From JAUMBM01 sp964645715 (GTDB lineage: Bacteria; Bacteroidota; Bacteroidia; Chitinophagales; Saprospiraceae), in contig CAZYAO010000002.1 in assembly GCA_964645715.1 (NCBI GenBank), positions 62,001 to 126,000 on the forward strand: a stretch of 64,000 bases of DNA. The letters are read 5' to 3'. Shown here piece after piece: positions 53,831 through 63,136 of this stretch. The notes beneath the pieces are model-generated. The model did not search any database and was not told the origin of the DNA. It was given only the letters and a program-made list of their open reading frames with translations. The position numbers and the translations under genes are program-made. How positions within the stretch are numbered: the first letter of the stretch is position 1; each line of letters starts with the position of its first letter.

Positions 53831-54121
53831 CTATCTTTTGGAGATTTTATTGAGGGTAATCTGCCGTTGCCGACTGCACCGAAATCGATCCACATCTTCT
53901 TCACGCAGCTGCAGATGTTTGGTCTTTCTGCCCTGTACCCTGCTTCGCCAGTTTCGCCAGCTCTGCGGTTTTAGCTCCCTTCGCATTAGTGCAATGGTTT
54001 CTGCTTCTGTCAGCCCAAACTGCTGCTCTATGGCCTCAAAAGGAGTTCTGTCTTCCCAGGCCATTTCAATGATGCGGTCAATATCCGCCTCTCCCAGCGT
54101 ATTCTTTTTTTGCATTTTCAT
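53831..54121 (-). CDS. TIGR03643-family small protein
   Basis: A 96-residue conserved protein: ADIDRIIEMAWEDRTPFEAIEQQFGLTEAETIALMRRELKPQSWRNWRSRVQGRKTKH matches the TIGR03643 family throughout. The helix-turn-helix-like pattern of FEAIEQQFGLTEAETIALMR suggests nucleic-acid or protein binding, but no function is established. The last 15 residues are less conserved. The gene is divergent from ferritin, 56 bases away, so they share an upstream region. Confidence 0.85.
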   Translation of the reverse strand: MKMQKKNTLGEADIDRIIEMAWEDRTPFEAIEQQFGLTEAETIALMRRELKPQSWRNWRSRVQGRKTKHLQLREEDVDRFRCSRQRQITLNKISKR

Positions 54122-54177
54122 AACTTTGTGTTAACCATTAAGGCCTTATTTGGTTTATATAAAAAAGTTTTGGTGCT

Positions 54178-54705
54178 ATGCTTACACAATCTATGATTGA
54201 TGCGCTCAATCGACAAGTAGCTCTGGAAGGCTATGCCTCCTTTTTATATCTTTCTATGTCAGGCTGGTGCGAGAAAGAGGGCCTCGCAGGCTGTGCCGCC
54301 TTTATGCGCCGACAGGCAGATGAGGAGCGCGCCCATATGTTGCGGATTTTTGATTATTTGCACGAGATGGACTCTCATGCATTGACGCCCGGTATCAGCC
54401 AGCCGCCGCACGAATTCGGGAGTATCAGAAACCTCTTTGAAGAGGTATATGCGCACGAAAAAAAGGTAACTGCCGCCATCAACCAGCTGGTAGCGCTCAG
54501 TTATGAGGAAAAAGACCATACCACGCTGCAGTTTCTGCAGTGGTATGTAGCCGAGCAACGCGAGGAGGAAGCGTTGATGCGCAATCTGCTCGACAGAATT
54601 CGGCTGATAGGCGACGGACCGATGAGTCTGTACTATATAGATAAGGAAGTGGATGCTATCAATAAGGCCGAATTGTCTGCCGAAGGCGAGGCAGAAGAAG
54701 CTTAA
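54178..54705 (+). CDS. ftnA: Ferritin
   Basis: A 175-residue bacterial non-heme ferritin that stores iron in the cytoplasm as a 24-mer. The ferroxidase ligands can be read in place: Glu17, Glu50, His53, Glu94 and Gln127, with Tyr24 (ASFLYLSMSGWC) and Glu130. The four-helix bundle ends at about residue 155 and the tail is acidic (EGEAEEA). It resembles E. coli FtnA rather than heme-binding bacterioferritin. A strong hairpin follows at 54754-54795. Confidence 0.95.
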   Translation: MLTQSMIDALNRQVALEGYASFLYLSMSGWCEKEGLAGCAAFMRRQADEERAHMLRIFDYLHEMDSHALTPGISQPPHEFGSIRNLFEEVYAHEKKVTAAINQLVALSYEEKDHTTLQFLQWYVAEQREEEALMRNLLDRIRLIGDGPMSLYYIDKEVDAINKAELSAEGEAEEA

Positions 54706-54753
54706 TATTGGGTAGCACCTGCAAATGTACTTTTAAGAGGAAGCCTACCAGGC

Positions 54754-54795
54754 GCAGCACCTGCAATTTGTCAGTCGACAAGCTGCAGGTGCTGC
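54754..54795. terminator. Hairpin between ferritin and the Ig-like lipoprotein gene
   Basis: GCAGCACCTGCA (54754-54765) pairs perfectly with TGCAGGTGCTGC (54784-54795), and an inner 6-bp stem (54767-54772 with 54777-54782) continues it after one mismatch. The genes converge, so it can end both. Confidence 0.65.
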
Positions 54796-54798
54796 CTG

Positions 54799-56421
54799 TT
54801 AGTTACTCCAAGGGGCAACAGTCACCTCCAAATCCCAATTGGCGCGTAGCTGCTCAAGAGAAGTGATTCTGACTCGCTCTGGTTGCACTCCTGCGTCATA
54901 ATCCCCTCCGTCCCAGCGGCCATTGCCGTTGCGGTCCTGTATGAGCTCCAGCTCATATACGCCCGGACTCAGGGATGGCAGGCTGCGGCGATAGCTTTTT
55001 TCCCCGCGCAAAACAAATCTTCCCGATTCTGCTCCTCCCTTCTTTTTGATGATGGCAATGAACTGCTGATCGGGCTCATAGTCGTTGAATTCCAGAAAAA
55101 GGTTGCCAAAATTCTTGCGGCTGTCAGTCGTAAAAGAGACGGTTAGCGTGTCTGTATTGCTCGTGCCAAAAGGACTGCTCACTGCGCCGGGGAGCAACTG
55201 CAGCTGGTAGGGGACATTGTCGCGCCAACTGGCGCGTATCTCCAGCGTGCGGACTTTGTCGGGTCCAACTGATAGCGAAAATGGGCTTTCTTCCAGCGTA
55301 CTATCAGCCAGCAGCCGTACCTGGCTACTATCAAATCCGACAATGGGCAGGGTGTAGTTGAGCCTGAAAGGCAGACCTGGGTTGTGCCTGTAATTGGCAA
55401 GTACGGGTTCGGCCTCAGGCGCTGGGGCTACCCCTTTGGCCGGGGAAAAAATTTGTAGCGTATCCGTCCGTGCAGCAGTAAGCTGCACGCGCAGCTGCCA
55501 GCTGCTGTCGGCTTTTTTCCAAATAAAAAGACTGTCACCGACCCGGTCGGTGTACAGCGGGGTTGTCAATGAATCTGTCAACAACGACAGATTTTCCGGA
55601 GGGGGCTGATTGAAAACAAGTTTGCAGCGCCCATAGGCACTTGTGTCGGCACTCAGTATGCGAAGAGGGACAGGTTTTACAGACAATCGCATGATCAGAC
55701 TATCGGTGGGTTCGGGTCCGATCGAAAGCAGACTATCAGAAAAAGCAAATGACTCTGTAGGCTGGTTGTACAGGTAGTTGGCGTCGGCATCCAGCAGCGC
55801 TGCTATTTTGAATTGCCCCGCTTTAATATTTGATATGCTAAACTGCCCCTGTTTGTTGGTGATACCGAAATAAAAGGGACGCTCTTTTCGGACAACCGAG
55901 TCAGCGGTGTTTTCGTACAATACAAAGAGAGCGTTCTCAACAGGCTCCGCTGTATAAGCGTCAACCACCCGCCCGGCAACAGACAGGGAATCAATCTGCT
56001 CACCTGTAGAGAATACAAAACGAAGGTCTTTGGCAGCATTGCCTTCGGTCAAATCCTTAATGGCTGTGCCGAAATTAATAACATAGGTAGCATTATCACG
56101 CAGCTGCTCCCTCTCGTCAAATGTAATGATAACCGTGCGCTTGCGTATACTTACCTCAAATCGGTGTTGTAAAGGGGGCGAAACCACAATCTGTTTGTAG
56201 GGGTCTTGTACTTTTACCCATTCGTCGAAGGTCAGGGCTATAGCATCAGGCCTGAACCGGACTTGCTCAGCGGGCGTCGACTCAGACTCCACCAGCGAAG
56301 GAGGAACTTCGTCCCGAGGCCCACCAGTAGGGGCAATCGGATTGGCACAGCCTGCCAGCAGCGCCAGCGCTGCAAAGCAGCCAATGAAGAAGAGCCTTTC
56401 GGCTATTCGTCTCATGTTCAT
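54799..56421 (-). CDS. Big_5 (SbsA Ig-like) domain lipoprotein
   Basis: A 540-residue lipoprotein with N-terminus MNMRRIAERLFFIGCFAALALLAGC (lipobox LAGC) and the family start ANPIAPTGGPRDEVPPSLVESxP. A Big_5/SbsA Ig-like domain follows (AIALTFDEWVKV, VIITFDEREQLRDNATYVINFGTAIKDLTEGN), then a carboxypeptidase-regulatory-like beta sandwich (VAGRVVDAYTAEPVENALFVLY) and further beta domains; the end has LELIQDRNGNGRWDGGDYD, a possible Ca-binding loop. It is common in Bacteroidota; role unknown, likely cell surface. ATG at 56421 (or 56415) replaces the longest frame from 56592, which precedes the signal peptide with a 57-residue non-conserved head. Confidence 0.75.
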   Translation of the reverse strand: MNMRRIAERLFFIGCFAALALLAGCANPIAPTGGPRDEVPPSLVESESTPAEQVRFRPDAIALTFDEWVKVQDPYKQIVVSPPLQHRFEVSIRKRTVIITFDEREQLRDNATYVINFGTAIKDLTEGNAAKDLRFVFSTGEQIDSLSVAGRVVDAYTAEPVENALFVLYENTADSVVRKERPFYFGITNKQGQFSISNIKAGQFKIAALLDADANYLYNQPTESFAFSDSLLSIGPEPTDSLIMRLSVKPVPLRILSADTSAYGRCKLVFNQPPPENLSLLTDSLTTPLYTDRVGDSLFIWKKADSSWQLRVQLTAARTDTLQIFSPAKGVAPAPEAEPVLANYRHNPGLPFRLNYTLPIVGFDSSQVRLLADSTLEESPFSLSVGPDKVRTLEIRASWRDNVPYQLQLLPGAVSSPFGTSNTDTLTVSFTTDSRKNFGNLFLEFNDYEPDQQFIAIIKKKGGAESGRFVLRGEKSYRRSLPSLSPGVYELELIQDRNGNGRWDGGDYDAGVQPERVRITSLEQLRANWDLEVTVAPWSN

Positions 56422-56660
56422 ATTCTCCACAGGTCTTCGCCTCACCGTACAAACCAATGGGACGTTTTTATCAATACTTGTGTACACGCTGGCCTGATTT
56501 GTATGTTGCCCATCGCGGGCGGGCGGCTTTGTGCTTCGGCAGCAGACGAAGTGGCCGGCTGCTTCATCAGCTGCCGACAGCCGTCGCCACAAAAATAAAG
56601 CTTTCCCTCTCTTTTTGTTATATTATCGTCATAGCTCCTTCTTTTGTTGCTGGCAAAGTC

Positions 56661-56668
56661 TATCTTTG
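56661..56668 (+). promoter_or_regulatory. Promoter -7 box for the BON-LysM gene
   Basis: TATCTTTG matches TAnnTTTG, 63 bases before ATG at 56732. The nearest TTTG (56643-56646) is closer than usual. It lies inside the longest frame, so the start at 56732 is preferred. Confidence 0.4.
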
Positions 56669-56731
56669 CAACACCGACACCAAATACTTGCTTGCATTAA
56701 GAATATTAATCAAATAAAAAATTTGTTTATC

Positions 56732-57112
56732 ATGGCTCTTCAGGAAAAATATCGCGCTGTGCTCCGTCTGGGCGAAGATCTCAATGTAACCGATGGCTTC
56801 GTTGAAGAAAAGGATGGAAAACTGCACATAGGAGGTACTACCCAGACGCAGTATGAAAAAAATCTGTTGTGGGATAAAATCAAAGAAATCGGCGGTGACA
56901 ATCCCTCAGATATTGCAGCCGATATCAAAGTGGCGCATACCGACTACTACCACAAGCACACAGTGAAGTCAGGGGAGTCTCTGTCTAAGATTGCCAAGCA
57001 CTACTATGATGACGCCAACGCGTATATGGTAATATTTAATGCCAACAAAGACATTCTCAAGAATCCGGATCTGATTCAGCCCGGACAGGTGCTCACTATT
57101 CCTAATAAGTAG
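56732..57112 (+). CDS. BON-LysM protein (Kbp/YgaU-like)
   Basis: A 126-residue protein without signal peptide. The N-terminal ~75 residues (DLNVTDGFVEEKDGKLHIGGTTQTQYEKNLLWDKIKEIGG) look like a BON-type domain, and the C-terminus is one LysM motif (HTVKSGESLSKIAKHYYDDANAYMVIFNANKDILKNPDLIQPGQVLTIPNK). This two-domain plan is that of E. coli YgaU/Kbp, a cytoplasmic potassium-binding protein. Potassium sensing is a transferred inference; the N-terminus is less certain than the LysM. Trk genes are elsewhere in the window (15749-18231). Confidence 0.8.
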   Translation: MALQEKYRAVLRLGEDLNVTDGFVEEKDGKLHIGGTTQTQYEKNLLWDKIKEIGGDNPSDIAADIKVAHTDYYHKHTVKSGESLSKIAKHYYDDANAYMVIFNANKDILKNPDLIQPGQVLTIPNK

Positions 57113-57143
57113 TCTGGTAGCGCTGCTGATATTTTGGTGAAAT

Positions 57144-57173
57144 CCTTGCTGGTCGGCTAAGCCGCCAGCAAGG
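57144..57173 (+). terminator. Hairpin after the BON-LysM gene
   Basis: CCTTGCTGG (57144-57152) pairs with CCAGCAAGG (57165-57173) and the inner CGGC (57154-57157) with GCCG (57161-57164), loop TAA and one bulged T. The apex matches the repeated CGGC-nTA-GCCG type. Confidence 0.65.
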
Positions 57174-57213
57174 AGTTCGCGTATATGCTTTTGCAAAGCA
57201 AAAAAGCGTAACT

Positions 57214-57257
57214 TCTCGTTTTTGTTTCGCTGCAACTGCAGCGAAACAAAAACGAGA
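57214..57257 (-). terminator. 21-bp perfect hairpin at the end of ileS
   Basis: 57214-57234 and 57237-57257 are perfect complements (CTCGTTTTTGTTTCGCTGCA arm) with only two bases between. On the minus strand it starts 5 bases after the ileS stop codon and a T-rich stretch follows further on. Confidence 0.75.
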
Positions 57258-57262
57258 TTTCC

Positions 57263-60200
57263 TTACAGCGCCTGCACGTGTATACCCAGACTAACCTCGT
57301 CAGAAAGTTCCACCTGATTGTCAGGCAGCGAGTCCGCCCACGCAAGTTCATCCGCCAACACTTCTCCCCGAATATATTCCCCAAATTGCGTGACTGCCGC
57401 GATAACCGCCGGGTGTTCTTCAATCGCCACCCGAATCCGGTCGGTAATATTCAGGTCCAGCTCTTTACGCAAGTTTTGGATTCGATTGACCAAGTCCCGT
57501 GCTGTGCCTTCTGCCAGCAATTCCTCACTGAGAGCCAAGTCAAGCGCTACCGTCAGTTCTCCGTCAGAGGCAGTCTTCAGACCGGGCAGGTCTTCCGTAC
57601 TGACCAGTATATCTTCCGGACCAATCTCGTATGTTTTACCAGCGACCTCTATGCCAAAACTCCCCTCTTGCTCAAGCAAATTGATGTCATCATTGCTGAG
57701 TTCTGCTACCCGGGCAGCAACCTCTTTCATATCTTTTCCAAGCCGTGATCCCAGCGTTTTGAAGTTGGCTTTGGCCGACTTTTTGAGTAAGCCCGAGGCA
57801 TCGGTAAGATATTCTACCTGCTTGACATTGATTTCTGACTGAATAAGATCCTTCACCCCCGATACTTCAGCGATAAATGACGCGTCCAGCACCGGCAGCA
57901 GCAGGGTTCTCAGCGGCTGCCGAACCCTGATTTTTTCTTTTTTGCGGATACTGAAGGCCAGCGAGCAGATTCGCTGCGCATAGTCCATGCGCTTTTCAAG
58001 CGCCAGATCAATATGAGCAACTGTGGCCTTGGCCAGATCGGTAAGATGAACTGAATCCTTATACAGGAAGCCTTCCCTTTCTCCATGCTGTGCCCGTACA
58101 GGTTCTGTCAGGTTGCGATATAGCCAGTCGCCAAAGAAAGGAGCAAGGCTGGCAATGAGCTGGCTGGTGACAGTAAGACATTCGTACAGCGTCTGGTAAG
58201 CCGCAACTTTATCGGGGCTCAGTTCGCCGCGCCAAAAGCGGCGGCGCGACAGGCGCACATACCAGTTGCTAAGGTGTTCATCGACAAATGTTTCTATCAG
58301 GCGTGCAGCCTTGGTAGGCTCGTAATCGTCCATAGCTTCAGCATAGGCTGCCACCAGACTATTGAGCTTAGAGATAATCCATCGATCCAGCTCCGGCCTT
58401 TCTGCTACAGCTACCAACTGTTGCTCGTCCATCACCCAGTTGTCCAGGTTGGCGTACATAGCAAAGAAGTTGTAGGTATTGTAGAGCGTCCCAAAAAGTT
58501 TATTGCGGGTCTCCATGACACCATCCAAGTCAAACTTCAGGTTGTCCCAGGGCTGCGCATTGGATAGCATGTACCAGCGGGTGGCATCGGCACCGTAAGT
58601 GCTGAGGGTACTAAACGGATCGACAATATTGCCTTTCGACTTGGACATCTTGTTGCCCTGTTTATCCAGTACCAGACCATTGGAGACCACATTGCGGTAG
58701 GCGACTGAGTCAAAGCACATGACTGCTATGGCGTGCAGGGTATAGAACCACCCGCGTGTCTGGTCAACACCCTCTGCAATGAAATCTGCCGGATAGCTTT
58801 TGTCAAAAGGTGCTTTGAACGGTCTTTCATCCCCCCGGCGCAGCTTCTCCAGATCCAGCCCCCATTGGGCGTACGGCATGGAGCCTGAGTCAAACCATAC
58901 ATCGACCAGGTCCGTCTCCCGGTACATGGGCTGGCCATCCTCACTCAGGAGTATCAGCTGGTCAATGTAGGGGCGGTGCAGATCAAAATCAGGCTGCTCA
59001 ACCAGCTGGCAGCCTTCGGCAATCGCTGCCCGTTGGGCTGCAGTCAGCCGGCTGCTGATGGCTTCGGTCTGCAGCAGTGCTGCAGTTGCTGCGGCAGCTT
59101 CGCGCAGTTCTACCATGCTGCCAATGCAGCGCTCGAGGCTGCCATCGGCGTTGCGCCAGATGGGCAGCGGTATGCCCCAGTAGCGCGAGCGGCTCAGGTT
59201 CCAGTCCTGCAGGTTCTCCAGCCATTTGCCAAAGCGACCTTCACCCGTAGCCGCCGGCTTCCAGCTGATAGTCTTATTGAGCTCGTACATACGCTCTTTG
59301 GCTCTGGAAGCAGCCACAAACCACGAATCCAGCGGATAGTACAGGATCGGCTTGTCGGTACGCCAGCAATGCGGGTAGGCGTGTACATACTTTTGTACAT
59401 TGAAAGCCTTACCTTCCGTCTTCAGCTTGATGGCTATGTCGACATCTACCGACTGGTAATCTGCTTCGTTTTTGTAGTTCTTGACATAGCGACCCGCAAA
59501 CTCTCCTACCTCGTCTGTGAATTTTCCCTGACGATCGACCAGGGTGAGCGCCCCTATACCATGCTGGCGAGCAACCTTCATATCGTCGGCACCAAAAGAA
59601 GGAGCGATGTGTACAATACCCGTACCATCTTCGGTGGTCACAAAATCGCCCGTGATTATGCGAAAAGCATCCCCTTCCGCCGGCTGTGCGTAAGGCAGCA
59701 GCTGCTCGTAGCGAAGCCCCGACAGGCGACTGCCGGCGAAAGGCGCCGACTGCGCCTCTGCGGCAGGCTGGTTTTTTCCCCCCAGCCACTTCCCCGCCAG
59801 CGCTTCTGCCAGCACGACGCTCACAGCCGCCTTGGTGTAAGGATTGTGGGTCTGGATTTTGACGTATTGTATATCAGGACCCACTGCCAGCGCAGTATTG
59901 GATGGCAGTGTCCAGGGAGTAGTCGTCCAGGCCAGTATCCGTACATCTTCGGTCTCATCGTCAAACAGCCAGGCGGATTCCTCACTGCGGATAAGCTTGA
60001 ACATACCCACTGCGGTGGTGTCGGTAACATCCTGATACGTACCCGGTTGGTTGAGCTCGTGCGTACTCAGGCCTGTTCCTGCGGCAGGACTGTAAGGCTG
60101 TATGGTATAGCCTTTGTACAAGTAACCCTTATCATAGAGCCGTTTGAGCAAAAACCATACGGTTTCAATATATTCATTGTGAAAAGTCACATAAGGATGC

Positions 60201-60631
60201 TCGAGATCCACCCAATAACCCATCAGGTGGGTGAGGCGATCCCACACATCTTTGTAGCGCATGACTGTCGACCGGCAAGCCTGATTGTACTCATCGACAG
60301 TGATCTTGCGGCCAATATCCTCTTTGGTGATACCCAACTCTTTTTCCACCTGCAGCTCTATGGGTAGGCCGTGCGTATCCCACCCGCCCTTGCGCTCCAC
60401 CCGCCGGCCTTTCAGTGTCTGGTAGCGGCAAAAAATATCCTTGACGGTGCGTGCCATCACGTGGTGAATGCCGGGCATCCCGTTGGCAGAAGGAGGTCCC
60501 TCATAAAAAACAAAGCTGTTGGCGGCATCGCGCTGCGCAATGCTGCGCTCAAAAACGGATGCAGATTCCCAAAACTGAAGAATTTCCCTGTCTATGCCGG
60601 GAAGATCGAGTTGTTTGTATTCCTTGTACAT
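57263..60631 (-). CDS. ileS: Isoleucyl-tRNA synthetase
   Basis: A 1122-residue class Ia synthetase that charges tRNA-Ile. It has the HIGH-type PSANGMPGIHHVMART, the editing domain in the middle (WTTTPWTLPSNTALAVGPD), KMSKSKGNIVDP, and a long C-terminal part with an anticodon-binding helical bundle. At over 1100 residues it is of the long type, closer to eukaryotic-like (type 2) IleS than to the ~940-residue E. coli enzyme; type 2 enzymes tend to be less sensitive to mupirocin (inference for this one). ATG at 60631 gives MYKEYKQLDLPGIDREIL, a standard start; the longer frame overlaps a promoter-like box at 60672-60665. Confidence 0.96.
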   Translation of the reverse strand: MYKEYKQLDLPGIDREILQFWESASVFERSIAQRDAANSFVFYEGPPSANGMPGIHHVMARTVKDIFCRYQTLKGRRVERKGGWDTHGLPIELQVEKELGITKEDIGRKITVDEYNQACRSTVMRYKDVWDRLTHLMGYWVDLEHPYVTFHNEYIETVWFLLKRLYDKGYLYKGYTIQPYSPAAGTGLSTHELNQPGTYQDVTDTTAVGMFKLIRSEESAWLFDDETEDVRILAWTTTPWTLPSNTALAVGPDIQYVKIQTHNPYTKAAVSVVLAEALAGKWLGGKNQPAAEAQSAPFAGSRLSGLRYEQLLPYAQPAEGDAFRIITGDFVTTEDGTGIVHIAPSFGADDMKVARQHGIGALTLVDRQGKFTDEVGEFAGRYVKNYKNEADYQSVDVDIAIKLKTEGKAFNVQKYVHAYPHCWRTDKPILYYPLDSWFVAASRAKERMYELNKTISWKPAATGEGRFGKWLENLQDWNLSRSRYWGIPLPIWRNADGSLERCIGSMVELREAAAATAALLQTEAISSRLTAAQRAAIAEGCQLVEQPDFDLHRPYIDQLILLSEDGQPMYRETDLVDVWFDSGSMPYAQWGLDLEKLRRGDERPFKAPFDKSYPADFIAEGVDQTRGWFYTLHAIAVMCFDSVAYRNVVSNGLVLDKQGNKMSKSKGNIVDPFSTLSTYGADATRWYMLSNAQPWDNLKFDLDGVMETRNKLFGTLYNTYNFFAMYANLDNWVMDEQQLVAVAERPELDRWIISKLNSLVAAYAEAMDDYEPTKAARLIETFVDEHLSNWYVRLSRRRFWRGELSPDKVAAYQTLYECLTVTSQLIASLAPFFGDWLYRNLTEPVRAQHGEREGFLYKDSVHLTDLAKATVAHIDLALEKRMDYAQRICSLAFSIRKKEKIRVRQPLRTLLLPVLDASFIAEVSGVKDLIQSEINVKQVEYLTDASGLLKKSAKANFKTLGSRLGKDMKEVAARVAELSNDDINLLEQEGSFGIEVAGKTYEIGPEDILVSTEDLPGLKTASDGELTVALDLALSEELLAEGTARDLVNRIQNLRKELDLNITDRIRVAIEEHPAVIAAVTQFGEYIRGEVLADELAWADSLPDNQVELSDEVSLGIHVQAL

Positions 60632-60664
60632 GCCTGTATAGCTGTTTTTCGCCTCTTGGCGGCA

Positions 60665-60672
60665 CAAAGTTA
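60665..60672 (-). promoter_or_regulatory. Promoter -7 box for ileS
   Basis: TAACTTTG on the minus strand matches TAnnTTTG, 33 bases before the ATG; no good -33 box. Confidence 0.35.
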
Positions 60673-60744
60673 ATACAAATTGGCCTGCATACACAGGCTT
60701 TTGTGCTGCTTTGCGCAGCGGCAAGCCTTTTGCAGGGGTTGTGT

Positions 60745-60774
60745 AAAAAAAAATTCAGGCGGCAATAGCCGCCT
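60745..60774 (-). terminator. Terminator of the ABC exporter operon
   Basis: On the minus strand AGGCGGC-TATT-GCCGCCT... is followed by nine T residues (60753-60745) after TGAA. It lies about 60 bases after the last permease gene. Confidence 0.85.
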
Positions 60775-60831
60775 AAAAAGGGCATAATGCAGCTTTGGCC
60801 AATGTTGCGGCACCTCCGCCATAAGAGCGCC

Positions 60832-61953
60832 TTATTGCAGTGTCTTCCGATAGTTCCACACCGCCCAGCTATTGAAAAAAATGCCAAACAGCCCCATCAT
60901 CGCCAATTGCGGCCACATATCCGGCAACCGGCTTCCCTTGAGGGCAATCATGCGGATGGCTTCGACAAAATAGGTGGGTGGATTAAAGGCTGCCAGCCAT
61001 TGTGCCCAGTCGGGCATCGACTCGACCGGCGTATACAGGCCGCTCATGAGAACAAATATCATGACCGCAAAAAAACTCATGAGGCTCGCCTGCTGCTGCG
61101 TGTCTGCATAGGTGGATATCAACATACCTATGCCCAACACGCCCGGCAGGTATACCGCCGAGACGACAAACAACGTCAGCAGGCTGCCCCGGGGCCACAC
61201 ACCAAAAAACAGGTAGCCCACTAGCAGCCCTATCCCCAATACCAACAGCCCCAGCACCCAAAAAGGAATGAGCTTGCCAAGTATAAAATCGCGCTTGGTG
61301 ATGGGGGTCACGTTGAGCTGCTCAATAGTACCTACTTCTTTTTCCCGCACAATATTGAGTGCTGTCAGGAAAGAACCAACCATAGTAACCAATATAGCCA
61401 ATATGCCCGGCACCATGAAGGCTTTGTAGTTGAAAAAAGGATTGAATAAAAATAGTGGTTCGGTGCTTATGACGGGCAGCGGCAACAGGCGGCTGTCACC
61501 CTCCAAAGACGCCCGTTGCGCCTGCACAAAGCTACGTAGAATGGCTGCCGCGTAGGCGCCGCCCAAGCTGCCGCGCACGCCGTTGGCGGCATTGGCACTG
61601 AGCGAAAATACGGGCTTCTCGCCGCGCAAGAGCTGGCGCTCAAAGTTGGCAGGAATCTCAAGGATGACATCCGCAGCGTCTTTTTCTACTACCGCCAGCG
61701 CTTCCGGGTAGGTACGGGCGTATTCGCTGATGCGAAAATAGGTGGAGGCAGCCAGCTGCCGTACCAGCCGCCCTGACAGCTCCGAGCGATCATTGTCTAC
61801 AACGGCCAGATATATGTTTTTGACTTCATAGTCGGCAGCCAATGGCAACAGTAACAACTGTATCATCGGGACAACAAAAATGATGCGCAGGATGGCAGGG
61901 TCGCGGAATATCTGAATAAACTCTTTTCGCAAGACAACCAATAGTATTTTCAT
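60832..61953 (-). CDS. ABC-2 type transporter permease (second)
   Basis: A 373-residue ABC-2/YhhJ-like inner-membrane permease: one N-terminal helix, a large periplasmic domain (about residues 40-170), and five C-terminal helices with the NIVREKEVGTIEQLNVTPITKRDFILGKLIPFW signature and GLYTPVESMPDWAQWLAAFNPPTYFVEAIR. These permeases export drugs, lipids or other molecules; the substrate is unknown. It follows the first permease by 52 bases and ends at a terminator. Confidence 0.9.
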   Translation of the reverse strand: MKILLVVLRKEFIQIFRDPAILRIIFVVPMIQLLLLPLAADYEVKNIYLAVVDNDRSELSGRLVRQLAASTYFRISEYARTYPEALAVVEKDAADVILEIPANFERQLLRGEKPVFSLSANAANGVRGSLGGAYAAAILRSFVQAQRASLEGDSRLLPLPVISTEPLFLFNPFFNYKAFMVPGILAILVTMVGSFLTALNIVREKEVGTIEQLNVTPITKRDFILGKLIPFWVLGLLVLGIGLLVGYLFFGVWPRGSLLTLFVVSAVYLPGVLGIGMLISTYADTQQQASLMSFFAVMIFVLMSGLYTPVESMPDWAQWLAAFNPPTYFVEAIRMIALKGSRLPDMWPQLAMMGLFGIFFNSWAVWNYRKTLQ

Positions 61954-62005
61954 GTCGCAGCTTTCTGAAGTTGGAGAAAATCATCACCCCGTGAGCAGCC
62001 GGCAC

Positions 62006-63112
62006 TCATTCCAGCCGAAGCTTAAACCGCCTGACGCTGATGGTCAAAAACAAAACAGCCATGCCTGCCAGTACCAGCAGGTCTCGCCACACAGCCGACC
62101 AGCCCAGTCCTTTGATCATAATGTCTCGCACCAGGTGAAAAAACCAACGGGCAGGTACTACGTTTGAAATGATTTGCATGGGCCGAGGCATGTTTTCAAT
62201 CGGAAACATGAATCCACTGAATAGCAGCGTTGGCAGCATCAGCCCAATCAGGGAAATAAAAAGGGCAACCTGCTGGGAGTTGGTAATGGTAGAAATGAGC
62301 AGCCCCAGCGCCAGTGAACTGAGGAGGTAGATGCTGCACACGAGTAGCAGCAGCGCCAGTGAACCCCGTATGGGTACTTCCAGCAGGTAGTAGCTCAGCA
62401 GCAATATGTTGGTCAGGTTAAAAAAAGAAATCAGCAGGTAGGGCACCATCTTGGACAGGGCTATGGCCAGCGGCTCTGCCGGCGATACCAGCATGACTTC
62501 CATGGTGCCAAGCTCTTTTTCCCGCACAATAGCGACGGCCGTCATCATGGCGCTGATGAGCATCAGGATGAGCGTCATGACACCCGGCACAAAGGTATAT
62601 GCACTCGTAAGAAGGGGGTTGTACAGCATGCGTGTCTCTATGCCTATGGGAAAAGGGAGGCTGGCCGGTGCCTGCAGTGGCTGCTGATAGTCGTCGATGA
62701 TGGCCGTGGCATAGTTGGTGAGGCTGCTGCCGAGGTTGGGGTCGGAGGCGTCGGCCATCAGCTGTACCCGCGCAGTCTCGCCGCGCAGTAATGTCTGCTC
62801 AAAATCGGCTGGAAAAATGACTGCCAACTGGATTTCGTTGCGGCGAAAATGATGCCGGGCCGCTTCCGCATCCTGCAGGTGATGTACAAAAGACAGGTAG
62901 GGACTCGCATCGAGCTGGCGCACAATCGCCGCAGCATGGGTGCTTCCCGAATGATTCAGCACGGCAAAGGGGGCCTCCCGAATCTCATTGCTGAGCGCGA
63001 AGCCAAAAATGATCATCTGCACAATCGGCAGGCCTACCAAAAAGGAGAGCGAACGCCAGTCGCGGCCGATATGCTGAAATTCTTTGCGCGCAAAGGTGAA
63101 AATTTGTAGCAT
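62006..63112 (-). CDS. ABC-2 type transporter permease (first)
   Basis: A 368-residue permease of the same type and topology as the next gene: LQIFTFARKEFQHIGRDWRSLSFLVGLPIVQMIIFGFALSNEI, then VAIVREKELGTMEVMLVSPAEPLAIALSKMVPYLL and FPIENMPRPMQIISNVVPARWFFHLVRDIMIKG. The two permeases probably form a heterodimer, driven by the ATPase(s) upstream. It starts 24 bases after the ATPase gene. Confidence 0.9.
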   Translation of the reverse strand: MLQIFTFARKEFQHIGRDWRSLSFLVGLPIVQMIIFGFALSNEIREAPFAVLNHSGSTHAAAIVRQLDASPYLSFVHHLQDAEAARHHFRRNEIQLAVIFPADFEQTLLRGETARVQLMADASDPNLGSSLTNYATAIIDDYQQPLQAPASLPFPIGIETRMLYNPLLTSAYTFVPGVMTLILMLISAMMTAVAIVREKELGTMEVMLVSPAEPLAIALSKMVPYLLISFFNLTNILLLSYYLLEVPIRGSLALLLLVCSIYLLSSLALGLLISTITNSQQVALFISLIGLMLPTLLFSGFMFPIENMPRPMQIISNVVPARWFFHLVRDIMIKGLGWSAVWRDLLVLAGMAVLFLTISVRRFKLRLE

Positions 63113-63136
63113 TCAGGAAAATTTAGGAGACAATAA

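Noticed and set aside
53610..54134. 174-codon plus-strand frame overlapping the TIGR03643 gene.
   Set aside because: The opposite strand encodes a clear conserved family; this frame is Ser/Cys-rich antisense.
58976..60367. 463-codon plus-strand frame inside ileS.
   Set aside because: It is antisense to conserved synthetase sequence and shows no domain.
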